Counted from the first letter of the stretch, positions 27,163 to 37,152 are shown. The stretch is 64,000 nucleotides of DNA from an uncultured Aquimarina sp. (GCA_937958985.1 CALGLV010000006.1:62001-126000); one strand, 5' to 3'. Notes: a model not told the origin generated them from the sequence alone. Numbers and translations are program-made.

Positions 27163-27951
27163 TTATTGTTTTTTATTAAACTCCCAAGAATTTAATTCTT
27201 GAATATAATGATGAGCTGTTAAATCAAACTGAGTAGGCACTACAGATACATACCCCTGGCTTAATGCCCATTCATCGGTATCTTCTCCTTTATCTTCGTT
27301 TACAAACTTACCCGTTAACCAATAATATTCCCTACCCATAGGACTCACTCGCTTATCAAATTCTTCTTCCCAATGGGCATTTGCTTGCCTACAAATTTTG
27401 ACTCCTTTAATTTCTGAAGCTTCTAACTTTGGAATATTAACATTTAAAACCACTCCTTTTTGCAGTCCGTTGGCTAACACTTGTTCTACAATTTCTTTAA
27501 TATATTTTTTACAGGGTTCAAAATTTGCCTGCATTGAATAATCTAATAATGAAAAACCAATTGCAGGAATACCTTCAATACCTGCCTCTACCGCAGCACT
27601 CATAGTACCTGAATAAATCACATTAATTGCAGCATTAGACCCATGATTAACACCACTTACACAAAGGTCGGGTTTACGCTTTAGAATTTCATGAGTAGCC
27701 ATTTTTACACAATCTACAGGAGTACCCGAACAACTATACTCTTCTTGAGGTGCATCAGCATCTATTGTTATTTTATCACAATATAACGTTTCGCTAATAG
27801 TTATAGCGTGTCCTTTTGCACTTTGAGGGCTATCGGGTGCTACAACCAAAACATCCCCTATTTCATTCATCACAGAAATTAAAGCCCTAATACCTGGTGC
27901 GGTAATTCCATCATCGTTTGTAATTAAAATTAGTGGCTTTTTTTTACTCAT
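27163..27951 (-). CDS. surE: 5'/3'-nucleotidase SurE
   Basis: SurE is a metal-dependent phosphatase acting on nucleoside 5'- and 3'-monophosphates and short polyphosphate. The 262-residue protein starts with ILITNDDGITAPGI, whose Asp pair binds metal, and has VAPDSPQSAKGHAIT, the SGVNHGSNA metal-binding segment, YSGTMSAAVEA and the C-terminal extension with TQFDLTAHHY. It is the first gene of the lpxB operon. Confidence 0.96.
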   Translation of the reverse strand: MSKKKPLILITNDDGITAPGIRALISVMNEIGDVLVVAPDSPQSAKGHAITISETLYCDKITIDADAPQEEYSCSGTPVDCVKMATHEILKRKPDLCVSGVNHGSNAAINVIYSGTMSAAVEAGIEGIPAIGFSLLDYSMQANFEPCKKYIKEIVEQVLANGLQKGVVLNVNIPKLEASEIKGVKICRQANAHWEEEFDKRVSPMGREYYWLTGKFVNEDKGEDTDEWALSQGYVSVVPTQFDLTAHHYIQELNSWEFNKKQ

Positions 27952-28021
27952 AATTTCTATTGAATTGATTGCTTCACAGCTTTTATTACGTTTTGTAAAA
28001 ATACAATTTTCTGAAGTTATT

Positions 28022-28029
28022 TATTTTTG
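28022..28029 (+). promoter_or_regulatory. Candidate -7 promoter box (TATTTTTG)
   Basis: The box matches TAnnTTTG on the plus strand about 145 bases before the Prc-type protease start. A TTTG upstream is 26 bases away, more than the usual 17-23, so this is a weak call. Confidence 0.25.
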
Positions 28030-28172
28030 AAATCTTTCTATTATTTTATCGTTACTACTTTTATAGCGTTCTATAATTTGTAAGTGTTAATTTCAAACTA
28101 ACATGCTATTATCTGCAATAGAATACAAATTAAAATGTCTATATTGTGAACTGTTTATCCCAATTTTTTTTA

Positions 28173-30284
28173 ATGAAAAGAAGTACTGTAATTTTAATGT
28201 GTAGTGTGCTTTTTGGAATAGCTTCTTGTAGCTTTTTATCCAAGGCAGACGCTAATCCAGAAAGAAACAAATTGTTAATTGACTTGATCTCTTTCGTACT
28301 TGACAGAGAACATTTCGATGCTCGAAAAATTAATGATGAATTTTCAAAAGAAGTTTACCATTCTTTTATAGAAGCATTAGACCCTCAAAAAAGATATTTT
28401 TACCAGTCCGATATTGATGATTTAAGTGTTTATATTAATGATATAGACAATCAAATTAACGATAAGGAATTAACATTTTTTGATTTAGCATACAGTATTC
28501 TGAAAGTACGTATTGATGAAGCTCAAAATTTATATAAAGAACTTTTAGACGAGCCCTTCGATTTCAACGAAGAAGACACCATTAATGTTGATTACGACAA
28601 TTTAGAATACGCAAGTACTAAACAGGAACTAAGCGAACGCTGGATGAAGCGCTTAAAATTTAGTACCCTGAGCACGTATTACGACAAAATTGAAGAACAA
28701 AAAATTGCTTTAGAAAATAACCCTGAAACCGAAGAAAAACCACTAGAAGAATTAGAAGCAGAAGCACGAGAAATCACCGAATCTTCAATAAACGAATATT
28801 TTGACTTTACGAATGATTTAGAAGCTAAAGATTGGTTTTCTGTGTATGTAAACTCAATAGTAGTAGCTTTTGACCCACACACTTATTATTTTGCTCCAAA
28901 AGATAAAGATCGTTTTGATATCTCAATGTCTGGAAAACTAGAAGGTATTGGTGCACGTCTTTCTAAAAAAAATGACAACATTAAAATTGTTGAAGTAATT
29001 TCTGGCGGACCTGCTTGGCGAGGTGAAGAAGTAGAAGTTGGCGATATTATACTTAAAGTTAGGCAACAAGATGAAAAAGAAGCTGTAAGTATCGTTGGAA
29101 TGCGATTGGATGATGCTGTAAGTTTAATCAAAGGCCCTAAAGGAACGAAAGTAATTTTAACTTTAAGAAGGGTAAGTGGTGCTATAGAAGATATTGTTAT
29201 TACTCGTGATGTGGTGGAGCTAGAAGAAACCTATGCAAAATCATCCTTAGTTAAAAAAGACAAGCATTTATATGGATTGATTAACCTTCCTAAATTTTAT
29301 TTCAACACCCAAGATTACAACCAACGTAATGCTGCTTCTGATGTTGAAAAAGAAATTGAATACCTAAAAGAAAAAAATATTGAAGGTTTGGTTATCGATC
29401 TTCGAAACAATGGAGGAGGATCTTTACAAACTGTTGTTGATATCGCTGGATTATTCATTAAGAAAGGACCTGTAGTTCAAGTAAAAAGACGTAACGGAAG
29501 TACTCAAGTTTTGAATGATGAAGACCCAAGCTTACTTTGGGACGGACCATTAGTTATTATGGTTAACGAACTATCTGCCTCGGCTTCTGAAATTTTAGCC
29601 GCAGCAATGCAAGACTATAAACGAGCTATTGTTATAGGTAGTAAACAAACCTATGGTAAAGGAACCGTACAAAATATTATTGATTTAAACAGACTATACC
29701 GAAATAGTAGTATTGGTGATCTTGGAGCTATAAAAATTACAACTCAAAAATTTTACAGAGTTAATGGTGGTTCAACACAGCTAGAAGGCGTTAAAAGTGA
29801 TATTATTGTTCCCGACCAATACAGCTATATTGATATTGGTGAAAAAGACCAAGATAACCCTTTGCCTTATGACAAAATTGCTCCTGCTGATTACTCACAA
29901 TGGACAATAACTAATTATCAAGAAATAATTAACCGTAGTAGACTTCGTATGAAAAAAAATAGTCAATTACAGTTAATTGATGAAAATGCTAAATGGATTT
30001 CTGAACGAAGAAACACCAATCAATTCTCAATTAATTTCAATAATTACAAGGATAAGATAGATCATAACGAAGAGAAAGTAACCTATTTCGAAAAAATAAA
30101 AGACTATAGATCTGATATTTCTTTTAAGTCATTACCCTACGAAATGGCTTTAATCGAAAATGATACGGTACTAGGCACAAAACGTGACCGCTGGCACGAA
30201 AACCTTACTACAGATGTATATATTGAAGAAGCTGTAAATGTGCTTCAGGATATTGAATTAGAAACAGCTAAATCAAGACGTTAA
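28173..30284 (+). CDS. prc: Carboxy-terminal processing (tail-specific) protease, Prc type
   Basis: Prc-type S41 proteases cut periplasmic proteins at the C-terminus. From the ATG at 28173 the product is 703 residues with a lipoprotein signal (VLFGIASCSF). The N-terminal domain (about 30-220) comes first, then a PDZ domain (about 240-325, SMSGKLEGIGA and IVEVISGGPAW) and the S41 core with the catalytic serine in NELSASASEI and lysine in KQTYGKGTVQ. A C-terminal DUF3340-like domain follows. A GTG at 28146 would add nine residues before the lipoprotein signal and is less likely. It overlaps the downstream permease gene by one base (TAATG), so the two are coupled. Confidence 0.94.
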   Translation: MKRSTVILMCSVLFGIASCSFLSKADANPERNKLLIDLISFVLDREHFDARKINDEFSKEVYHSFIEALDPQKRYFYQSDIDDLSVYINDIDNQINDKELTFFDLAYSILKVRIDEAQNLYKELLDEPFDFNEEDTINVDYDNLEYASTKQELSERWMKRLKFSTLSTYYDKIEEQKIALENNPETEEKPLEELEAEAREITESSINEYFDFTNDLEAKDWFSVYVNSIVVAFDPHTYYFAPKDKDRFDISMSGKLEGIGARLSKKNDNIKIVEVISGGPAWRGEEVEVGDIILKVRQQDEKEAVSIVGMRLDDAVSLIKGPKGTKVILTLRRVSGAIEDIVITRDVVELEETYAKSSLVKKDKHLYGLINLPKFYFNTQDYNQRNAASDVEKEIEYLKEKNIEGLVIDLRNNGGGSLQTVVDIAGLFIKKGPVVQVKRRNGSTQVLNDEDPSLLWDGPLVIMVNELSASASEILAAAMQDYKRAIVIGSKQTYGKGTVQNIIDLNRLYRNSSIGDLGAIKITTQKFYRVNGGSTQLEGVKSDIIVPDQYSYIDIGEKDQDNPLPYDKIAPADYSQWTITNYQEIINRSRLRMKKNSQLQLIDENAKWISERRNTNQFSINFNNYKDKIDHNEEKVTYFEKIKDYRSDISFKSLPYEMALIENDTVLGTKRDRWHENLTTDVYIEEAVNVLQDIELETAKSRR

Positions 30285-31402
30285 TGTCTAATCAACATCG
30301 TAAAAAAAACACCTCTACGCTTCAAAAATTTACACGTAATTTTTGGAGCGTTTTGAGTTTTTTTATTATTATTTTGTTTGGAATAATTGCCATACTGGCT
30401 TACGTTTTAGCTCCCGATAATAGTCAAAATGCCAACCAAATGCATTTATCTATACATTCTAAGTCTCCTGGTTTTAATACTAAAATATTACGAATACCAG
30501 GCGCCGATATTACTTCCAAACAACAATCCCTTTGGAACAAACTAATTTACGGAAGTATCGATTCTAATACAGAAATTCCATTTTCTTCTCTTAAAATAAA
30601 AGATGATTACCTTTTAGTATACCCATTTAGTACTGCTAAGGATTTAACTGGAATGCCAAAAAAAATTCCTTTAGCTAGCTTTAACAATACCCAAAACATT
30701 AATCAGATTACCCATAAATTTGTTGTTGACAAAACCTTTATACTAGGCACCGATAAATATGGTCGTGATTTACTTAGCCGCTTATTAATAGGCAGTAGAA
30801 TTTCATTTAGCATTGGCTTTATAGCCGTACTTATATCTTTAATAATAGGCATAACACTTGGAGCAATAGCAGGCTATTTTGGGGGTATATTCGACGCTAT
30901 AATAATGTGGTTTATCAACGTAATTTGGTCGATACCGACGTTGCTTTTAGTAATTGCAATAACGCTTGCATTAGGCAAAGGTTTATTTCAAGTATATATA
31001 GCCGTAGGCCTAACGATGTGGGTCGAGGTAGCTCGAATTGTAAGAGGACAAGTAATAAGCATAAAAGAACAGCAATATATTACCGCAGCAAAAACATTAG
31101 GGTATAGTCATTTTAGAACACTGTGGCATCACGTATTACCAAATAGTATTGGTCCTGTAATTGTTATATCCGCCGCTAATTTTGCCGGCGCAATACTTAT
31201 TGAAAGTGGCTTAAGCTTTTTAGGCATTGGAGCCCAACCCCCTATTCCTAGTTGGGGATCTATGATTAAAGATCATTACTCTTATATTATTTTAGGCAAA
31301 GCATATTTAGCTATTGCTCCTGGTTTGGCTATAATGTTGCTGGTAATGTCATTTATGCTATTAGGGAATGGCATAAGAGATGTTTTGGACGTAAAAAACT
31401 AA
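30284..31402 (+). CDS. ABC transporter permease, OppC/DppC type
   Basis: The 372-residue inner-membrane protein has a first helix (about residues 20-45) and an enlarged periplasmic region (46-145). The family hallmark LGTDKYGRDLLSRLLIGSR follows, then five helices with the EAA loop QYITAAKTLGYSHFRTLWHHVLPNSIGP (in parts) and a C-terminal GNGIRDVLD. It is translationally coupled to the Prc-type protease. No ATPase or binding protein adjoins. The OppB-type partner may be the gene at 13.9 kb, which shares an extended periplasmic segment (inference). Confidence 0.9.
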   Translation: MSNQHRKKNTSTLQKFTRNFWSVLSFFIIILFGIIAILAYVLAPDNSQNANQMHLSIHSKSPGFNTKILRIPGADITSKQQSLWNKLIYGSIDSNTEIPFSSLKIKDDYLLVYPFSTAKDLTGMPKKIPLASFNNTQNINQITHKFVVDKTFILGTDKYGRDLLSRLLIGSRISFSIGFIAVLISLIIGITLGAIAGYFGGIFDAIIMWFINVIWSIPTLLLVIAITLALGKGLFQVYIAVGLTMWVEVARIVRGQVISIKEQQYITAAKTLGYSHFRTLWHHVLPNSIGPVIVISAANFAGAILIESGLSFLGIGAQPPIPSWGSMIKDHYSYIILGKAYLAIAPGLAIMLLVMSFMLLGNGIRDVLDVKN

Positions 31403-31411
31403 TCTGTTTTC

Positions 31412-32221
31412 ATGAAAAAATACACTTACTCAATACTTATTACTATCGTAATTATCGGTTTCTATTTTGCTGAAAAAAAACTAGACACTAATTACTACAA
31501 AGGAATTAAAAACGAAAGCAAGCAAAGTAGCAATCAACCAGATTTTAACTACCTGCCAACCTCTACCACAGGAGCTATTGTTAAACATGCTTATTACACA
31601 TTATCTTACTCCGAAGAGCACGAACAATCAGAATGGGTGGCTTACCGATTAACAAAGGAGCACACAACATACAACAACTTTAAACGTCCTTATTTTGAAG
31701 TAGATCCTTTAGTAAAGACAAAAGCTGCAAGTTGGAAAAATTATAAAAAATCAGGTTACGACCGTGGTCATTTATGCCCTGCAGCTGACAGGAAATTTAA
31801 CAAAGAAGCTTTTGATGAAACCTTTTTAACTTCAAATATTTCACCCCAAAAAAACAGTTTTAACGCTGGTATATGGAATAATCTTGAAAAACAAGTACGT
31901 TACTGGGTTAAGAAGGAGAAAGAATTATACATTGTTACAGGCCCTGTTTTTAAAAACAGTACAAAAACAATAGGCTATGAACACGTTACTGTACCCAGCC
32001 ATTTTTATAAAGTTATTTTGAAAAACGGAAAACAGCCAAAATTAATTTGCTTTTTACTTCCTCATAAAGCAAGTAAAAAACCTCTTTCAAGTTTTGTTAT
32101 TTCTACAGATGAATTAGAATCACTTTTGAATATTGACTTTTTCAAAGAATTACCAGACACTATAGAAAGTAATCTTGAGAAAAGCAGTTCTACTAAGGGT
32201 TGGAAATTTATAAATTTCTAA
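31412..32221 (+). CDS. Secreted or membrane-anchored DNA/RNA non-specific endonuclease
   Basis: The 269-residue protein has an N-terminal hydrophobic anchor or signal (YSILITIVIIGFYFA) and a NUC1 domain. The active-site DRGH motif is in GYDRGHLCPAADR, the metal-binding asparagine in NISPQKNSFNAGIWNNLE, and the family TGPVF segment is present. Such beta-beta-alpha-metal nucleases degrade extracellular DNA or RNA in the periplasm or outside. It follows the permease by nine bases and converges on the BLUF gene. Confidence 0.92.
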   Translation: MKKYTYSILITIVIIGFYFAEKKLDTNYYKGIKNESKQSSNQPDFNYLPTSTTGAIVKHAYYTLSYSEEHEQSEWVAYRLTKEHTTYNNFKRPYFEVDPLVKTKAASWKNYKKSGYDRGHLCPAADRKFNKEAFDETFLTSNISPQKNSFNAGIWNNLEKQVRYWVKKEKELYIVTGPVFKNSTKTIGYEHVTVPSHFYKVILKNGKQPKLICFLLPHKASKKPLSSFVISTDELESLLNIDFFKELPDTIESNLEKSSSTKGWKFINF

Positions 32222-32632
32222 TTACGCATCTAGCATTTGAACAAAAGGAGCTAATAATCGTTTAAATTTTTTAGAATCTTCATTTATAAGATGTGTATCT
32301 ATATATTTCTTTAAATGGTCGTATTCTTCTTTTGTTTGCACAACACTAAATTCAGTACTGTAAGAGCTAAAAAAAGGTTCGGTTGTGAATTTCTCCATAA
32401 CTACAAACAATTCTACATGACGCTCGTCGGGATAAATTAAATCGTAAAAAAGCGATTTAACTTTTTCTTTTTCGCCTTCTAAAACTTGAAAAAAATACCC
32501 CGAATTATATAATAAAATCCCTGTTATTCCTCGATCACTATTTTTTAATACTGTTGACTGAAAGATGGACTTAATTTCAGTACTATCTAAATTTTCAACT
32601 GATTTGCTAGTGTAACAAATGGTGTAGTTCAT
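32222..32632 (-). CDS. BLUF-domain blue-light photoreceptor, short form
   Basis: The 136-residue protein is a BLUF domain with little else. The flavin-contacting tyrosine aligns at Y7 (TICYTS), the asparagine at N31 in LKNSDRGITGILLY, and the switching glutamine at Q49 in GYFFQVLEG. The element DERHVELFVV and a C-terminal helical cap follow. BLUF proteins bind FAD and signal through hydrogen-bond rearrangement on blue light. No EAL, cyclase or regulator domain is fused, so the signal is probably passed by protein contact. It lies alone between the nuclease and the cell-shape operon with its own candidate promoter box. Confidence 0.9.
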   Translation of the reverse strand: MNYTICYTSKSVENLDSTEIKSIFQSTVLKNSDRGITGILLYNSGYFFQVLEGEKEKVKSLFYDLIYPDERHVELFVVMEKFTTEPFFSSYSTEFSVVQTKEEYDHLKKYIDTHLINEDSKKFKRLLAPFVQMLDA

Positions 32633-32651
32633 TTAACTTCCTGTTTTAACA

Positions 32652-32659
32652 CAAAATTA
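32652..32659 (-). promoter_or_regulatory. Candidate -7 promoter box (TAATTTTG)
   Basis: The sequence fits TAnnTTTG on the minus strand 19 bases before the BLUF start codon. A -33 element at usual spacing is not visible. Confidence 0.4.
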
Positions 32660-32703
32660 ACCATTCCAGATGAATCTCGAATAAACAAAAGTTAATTTTT
32701 TTA

Positions 32704-33954
32704 TCAGGCTTTCATCCTATCAGCATCTAGCTTTATAAAAACAAATAACAACATCGTAAAACCCCATAAACCGGAACCTCCGTAACTAAAAAAAGGAAGT
32801 GGTATCCCTACTGTTGGCAACACCCCTGTAACCATGCCTATATTAACAAAAAAGTGCATAAATATAATACTGGCTACACTGTAACCATAAACCCTATTAA
32901 ATTGCCTCTTTTGACGTTCTGCTAAATATATTATTCTAAGAAATAATACTGAAAACAATACTATTACAAAAAAGCTGCCCATAAAACCCCATTCTTCGCC
33001 AACCGTACTAAAAATATAATCGGTGTGTTGCTCTGGCACAAAATTACCTTTTGTTTGAGTGCCTTTTGTCCAGCCTTTACCCAGCCAGCCACCGTTTCCT
33101 ATAGCAATCTCGCTTTGGTTGGTATTGTAACCAATTCCTTTTGCATCTACTTCTTTACCTAAAACAATATTAAATCGATCCCTATGATGTTGTTTAAAGA
33201 TATTATGAAAAACAAAGTCCACAGAAAAACTTAATGCACTAATTAAAACCACCCCTAACAATAATTTCCTTATTATTTTTTTCTTTTTCTTATTATAAAT
33301 ATAAATACCTATTGCCAATGCTATAGCTAACAAAACTATATATGTTGAACCAATTACCAATGTTAGCACAAAAACTATTATGGTACTGAACCCTAATAGA
33401 ATATAAATTGAATTCACCCCTTCTCTGTATAATGGAAAAATAAGTGCTGCATAAATAATAGCACTTCCTGCATCAGGCTGAGTTAAAACTAAAAAAGCGG
33501 GAATTAAAAGTATCAAAAAAGCTTTTAATTGATCTTTAGCTCTCTTTAAGTTAGTTTGCAAATCGGAGACATACATTGCCAAGGCCAGTGCTGTTGCAAC
33601 TTTAGCAAACTCTGACGGCTGTAAACTTATGGGGCCAAATACATACCAGGAAGTAGCCCCTGAAATGGTTTTTCCAAAAACATGTAAGCCTGCGAGTGAA
33701 ACCATAGAGATTACAAATATCACCCCAGAAAACCGTTCGTAAAAGCGAGTTTCAGTTGCAAATATCAACACTATTAAAACAAACCCTAATCCTATCCACA
33801 AGGCTTGTTTACCATAAGGCTCGCTCATATCAAAAAAAGAATCAATAGAATTCCCCATAGAAGAAGAAATGATATTAACCCATCCAAAACCCACAAGGAG
33901 TACATATATCAAAACTGTTAACCAATCGATTGAAGTTATATTGGATTTAGCCAT
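32704..33954 (-). CDS. rodA: Rod-shape peptidoglycan polymerase RodA
   Basis: RodA is the SEDS-family glycosyltransferase of the cell elongation machinery. The 416-residue protein has about ten membrane helices, the conserved LQPSEFAKVATALALAMY segment (in parts), LLTQPDAGSA-type and HTDYIFSTVGEEWG motifs, and the C-terminal GIPLPFFSYGGSGLWG. It is the last gene of the mre cluster; its ATG overlaps the PBP2 stop by one base (TAATG), consistent with a RodA-PBP2 complex made at equal amounts. Confidence 0.95.
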   Translation of the reverse strand: MAKSNITSIDWLTVLIYVLLVGFGWVNIISSSMGNSIDSFFDMSEPYGKQALWIGLGFVLIVLIFATETRFYERFSGVIFVISMVSLAGLHVFGKTISGATSWYVFGPISLQPSEFAKVATALALAMYVSDLQTNLKRAKDQLKAFLILLIPAFLVLTQPDAGSAIIYAALIFPLYREGVNSIYILLGFSTIIVFVLTLVIGSTYIVLLAIALAIGIYIYNKKKKKIIRKLLLGVVLISALSFSVDFVFHNIFKQHHRDRFNIVLGKEVDAKGIGYNTNQSEIAIGNGGWLGKGWTKGTQTKGNFVPEQHTDYIFSTVGEEWGFMGSFFVIVLFSVLFLRIIYLAERQKRQFNRVYGYSVASIIFMHFFVNIGMVTGVLPTVGIPLPFFSYGGSGLWGFTMLLFVFIKLDADRMKA

Positions 33955-35816
33955 TATTGATTAATTTTGAAAGGTTTTCCACTATAGGGTTTATCGTATT
34001 CATCTTGTAAACTATGCGATAACACCCAATCTTCAATAGGTTTTACGGTAACTGTTCCCTTAAGGTATTTTTCGATCATCAGGCTTGAAATACGCCCTGC
34101 ATAACGCGCGCCCCAATAACCATTTTCTACAAAAACAGCCAATGCTATTTTGGGGTTTTCTTTTGGAGCAAAAGCTATAAAAATAGAGTGATCTGTAAGC
34201 TGAATCCGCTTACCATCAATCCTTGTAAAGTTTTCTGAAGTTCCTGTTTTTCCACATATATTAATACCTGGCACCTTTAAAAAATATGCGGTACCTTTAG
34301 TAAATACTTGCTCCATACCATCTACTACAGGCTCAAAATGTACAGGGTCGATGGTTGTGTTTTTTCTTACAGTAAACTGAGGATCAGTAACCACTTTATT
34401 ATTTATTTCTTTAACAATATGCGGTGTGTAAAAAAATCCGCGATTTGCAATAGCGGCTGTCATATTTGCCAATTGTATAGGTGTTGTTATTACCTCCCCT
34501 TGGCCAATGGCGTTCGACAAAGTTGTTACTCCCTTCCAACTTTTATTAGGATAAATCCTATCATAATAATTTGCAGTCGGTATTTTTCCTGGACCACCAA
34601 TAGGTAAATCATAGCCTAGGTAATCTCCCAACCCAAAACTTTTTAGGTGATTTCTCCAAGTTGTAATACCCAATTGAGGAGTCCTTCCCTTTTCGATAGT
34701 TTTTCTGTAAATCTGAGCAAAATATGCATTACATGAAAATGCAATACCATCTTTTAATCGCACAGGACTAGAATGTGAATGGCAACCCATTTTCCTACCT
34801 CTACCATAAGAATATCCATGATAGCAATAAAACTTATCTTCTTTCGTAATTACATTTTCCTGAAGAGCTATTAACGCGTTAATGGTTTTAAAAGGCGACC
34901 CTGGAGGATATTGCGCCAAAAGGCCTCTATCAAACAAAGGTTTTGCAAGACTGTCATAATGCATTTTAGTAAAGTTAGGAGACCTTTTTCTACCTACTAA
35001 TAAATCGGGGTCATAACTTGGAGCAGTAACCAAGGCTAAAATTTCTCCACTACTAGGCTCTAAAGCTACAATACCGCCTCTTTTATTTTGCATTAATAAT
35101 TCACCGTATTCTTGTAAATTTACATCTATGGTTAGTTTTAAATCTTCTCCTTTTACCGCTAACGTATCAAACTTAGCCTCTTTATAAGAGCCTATTTCAC
35201 GATTAAATCTATCTTTTTGAAAATACTTAACCCCCTTCACCCCTCTTAAAATAGAATCGTATTGCTGTTCTACACCTTGAAGACCAATTAAATCACCCGA
35301 TTTAAATTTTGGATTTCTACGTAGAGTAGCATCATTAACCTCACTGATGTAACCCAATACATTGGCTGCACTCTTGGTATTATAATCTCTTAACGAACGC
35401 TTTTGAATATAAAAGCCCTCGTATTTATACATTTTTTCTTGAAGGTATGCATATTCACTTTTTGTTAATTGAGGAACAACTACATAAGGCAATCGCACAG
35501 AATAGTTTCGTGCCTTTTTAAATTGCTTGATTAGTCGTTCTTTAGATATTTTAAGTAAGGAACAAAACTCAGTCGTATCAAAAGGCTTTAAATCTTTAAT
35601 TATCACGCTTACATCGTATGATGGCTGATTAGCAACAAGCAATTTACCGTTTCTATCAAAAATATATCCTCGTTGAGGAATTTCATATTTTACTTTTACT
35701 GCGTTGTTTTTAGAAAGATTCGCATAACTATCATTTATTACTTGTAAATAAAATAGCCTAGCAGTAAAACCAACGCCTACTAACACTATTAAAATGACTA
35801 GTAATATTCTTCGCAT
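33954..35816 (-). CDS. mrdA: Penicillin-binding protein 2
   Basis: PBP2 cross-links peptidoglycan during side-wall growth together with RodA. The 620-residue protein has an N-terminal membrane anchor (residues 3-22), a dimerisation domain (about 40-190), and a transpeptidase domain. Its active-site motifs are the serine in YPPGSPFKTI (SxxK), SCNAYF (SxN) and CGKTGTSEN (KTG). Length is normal for Bacteroidota. It stands between mreD and rodA. Confidence 0.96.
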   Translation of the reverse strand: MRRILLVILIVLVGVGFTARLFYLQVINDSYANLSKNNAVKVKYEIPQRGYIFDRNGKLLVANQPSYDVSVIIKDLKPFDTTEFCSLLKISKERLIKQFKKARNYSVRLPYVVVPQLTKSEYAYLQEKMYKYEGFYIQKRSLRDYNTKSAANVLGYISEVNDATLRRNPKFKSGDLIGLQGVEQQYDSILRGVKGVKYFQKDRFNREIGSYKEAKFDTLAVKGEDLKLTIDVNLQEYGELLMQNKRGGIVALEPSSGEILALVTAPSYDPDLLVGRKRSPNFTKMHYDSLAKPLFDRGLLAQYPPGSPFKTINALIALQENVITKEDKFYCYHGYSYGRGRKMGCHSHSSPVRLKDGIAFSCNAYFAQIYRKTIEKGRTPQLGITTWRNHLKSFGLGDYLGYDLPIGGPGKIPTANYYDRIYPNKSWKGVTTLSNAIGQGEVITTPIQLANMTAAIANRGFFYTPHIVKEINNKVVTDPQFTVRKNTTIDPVHFEPVVDGMEQVFTKGTAYFLKVPGINICGKTGTSENFTRIDGKRIQLTDHSIFIAFAPKENPKIALAVFVENGYWGARYAGRISSLMIEKYLKGTVTVKPIEDWVLSHSLQDEYDKPYSGKPFKINQ

Positions 35817-35825
35817 AAAAGGCTA

Positions 35826-36338
35826 CTATATTTTTTTACTTTGGGTCAATCCAAAATATATCAAAACACTTACTGAAGTAAAAACGGTCGAAAACAGACT
35901 TTGTTTTAAAATAAACAAAAAATGTGAAAAATTAAAAACTTCTAAAGAAAATAGAACTAAATGATAAAGTAAACAACTTAATAGCACGTAAATAATTATC
36001 TCTTTTAAATCCACATCATTGAATTTTAAATTTTGATGCTCATAACTAATCCCAAAACTAGAAACTAAAATCAAAGGCCTTGCATATGCCAAAACCAAAC
36101 AAGCTGCTGCCTGTGCTCCTCCGGTATTTCCAAACATATCGAGCAATAAACCAAACACAAAACTAATGGTCAACAGCACAAGTCTATTAGTATGCATTGG
36201 CAACATTAACACAAAAATAATACACGGGTAACAAATGGCACCTCCCAAAAAACCTAACGAAACGTAATTAAACACAAATACTTGCAGTAAAATAAATACG
36301 ACAAATCGGGCACTATTTATAACAAAAATATTATTCAT
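35826..36338 (-). CDS. mreD: Rod shape-determining protein MreD
   Basis: MreD is an inner-membrane component of the elongasome. The 170 residues form five to six membrane helices and are poorly conserved; the assignment relies on size, topology and position between mreC and PBP2. The pattern FVFGLLLDMFGNTGGAQAAACLVLAYARPLIL fits the family (in parts). The gene overlaps mreC by eight bases. Confidence 0.88.
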   Translation of the reverse strand: MNNIFVINSARFVVFILLQVFVFNYVSLGFLGGAICYPCIIFVLMLPMHTNRLVLLTISFVFGLLLDMFGNTGGAQAAACLVLAYARPLILVSSFGISYEHQNLKFNDVDLKEIIIYVLLSCLLYHLVLFSLEVFNFSHFLFILKQSLFSTVFTSVSVLIYFGLTQSKKI

Positions 36339-37152
36339 TAGAACTGTTTTCTAACTGTTTAATTTCGTCTACCTCAGTATTTTGAATTAATTGAACGAAA
36401 CCAACATCAGTCATATCGTTGAATAAATCTACATTTACTGTAAAATAATTTTGATCGTCGTTTAACGCAAAATCACGTATGGTCCCAACATTAATTCCTT
36501 TAGGAAATATAGTAGATCTTCCTCCTGTAATTATTGTATCGCCAACCTTTAAAGGTGCTAATCTTGGAATATCTATTAACTGAACAACATTAGGCTCCTC
36601 GCCATACCAAACCAAAGTTCCAAAATGATTGGTTCTTTTTAACTGGGCATTAATTTTAGAATTTTTGTTCAATATTGAAATTACAGTCGCATATTTATTA
36701 GAAACCTTCTTTACAATACCAACAATACCTAAATCTGTAATTACCCCCATATCGGCGACAACACTATCTTTACTTCCTTTATTTAAGGTAAGGTAATTCT
36801 TCTTTTTACGGTAGGTACTGTTAATTACGTTTGCCGAGATATATTCGAATTTATCAAATGTATCTTTAGCATAAGCTTTATTAGTGCTTATGTTGCCCGA
36901 AAGATCATTTAACTGCTGTTTTAAAAGCGTATTTTCACTCAAAAGCCTTTTATTATAAGCTTTCAGCCTAAAATAAGTACTGATATCGTTTTGTACGTTA
37001 AAAACAGCTCCTGTTACTAAACTTGAAGAATGTATGAATTTATTTGAGTGGTAAGTATGTGATTGAATAGTTAATGATACAGCAATAATTAATAAAAAAA
37101 GAAACCACAGAAAGTTTCTGCTTTTTATTAGAAAATTAAAAATTTGCTGCAT
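36331..37152 (-). CDS. mreC: Rod shape-determining protein MreC
   Basis: MreC is a periplasmic scaffold linking MreB to the peptidoglycan synthases. The 273-residue protein has one N-terminal membrane helix (about residues 13-30) and a short coiled coil (about 60-90). The beta-rich MreC domain follows with YLTLNKGSKDSVVADMGVI, VISILNKNSKINAQL and the RLAPLKVGDTIITGG segment. It follows mreB by 12 bases and overlaps mreD. Confidence 0.94.
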   Translation of the reverse strand: MQQIFNFLIKSRNFLWFLFLLIIAVSLTIQSHTYHSNKFIHSSSLVTGAVFNVQNDISTYFRLKAYNKRLLSENTLLKQQLNDLSGNISTNKAYAKDTFDKFEYISANVINSTYRKKKNYLTLNKGSKDSVVADMGVITDLGIVGIVKKVSNKYATVISILNKNSKINAQLKRTNHFGTLVWYGEEPNVVQLIDIPRLAPLKVGDTIITGGRSTIFPKGINVGTIRDFALNDDQNYFTVNVDLFNDMTDVGFVQLIQNTEVDEIKQLENSSNE

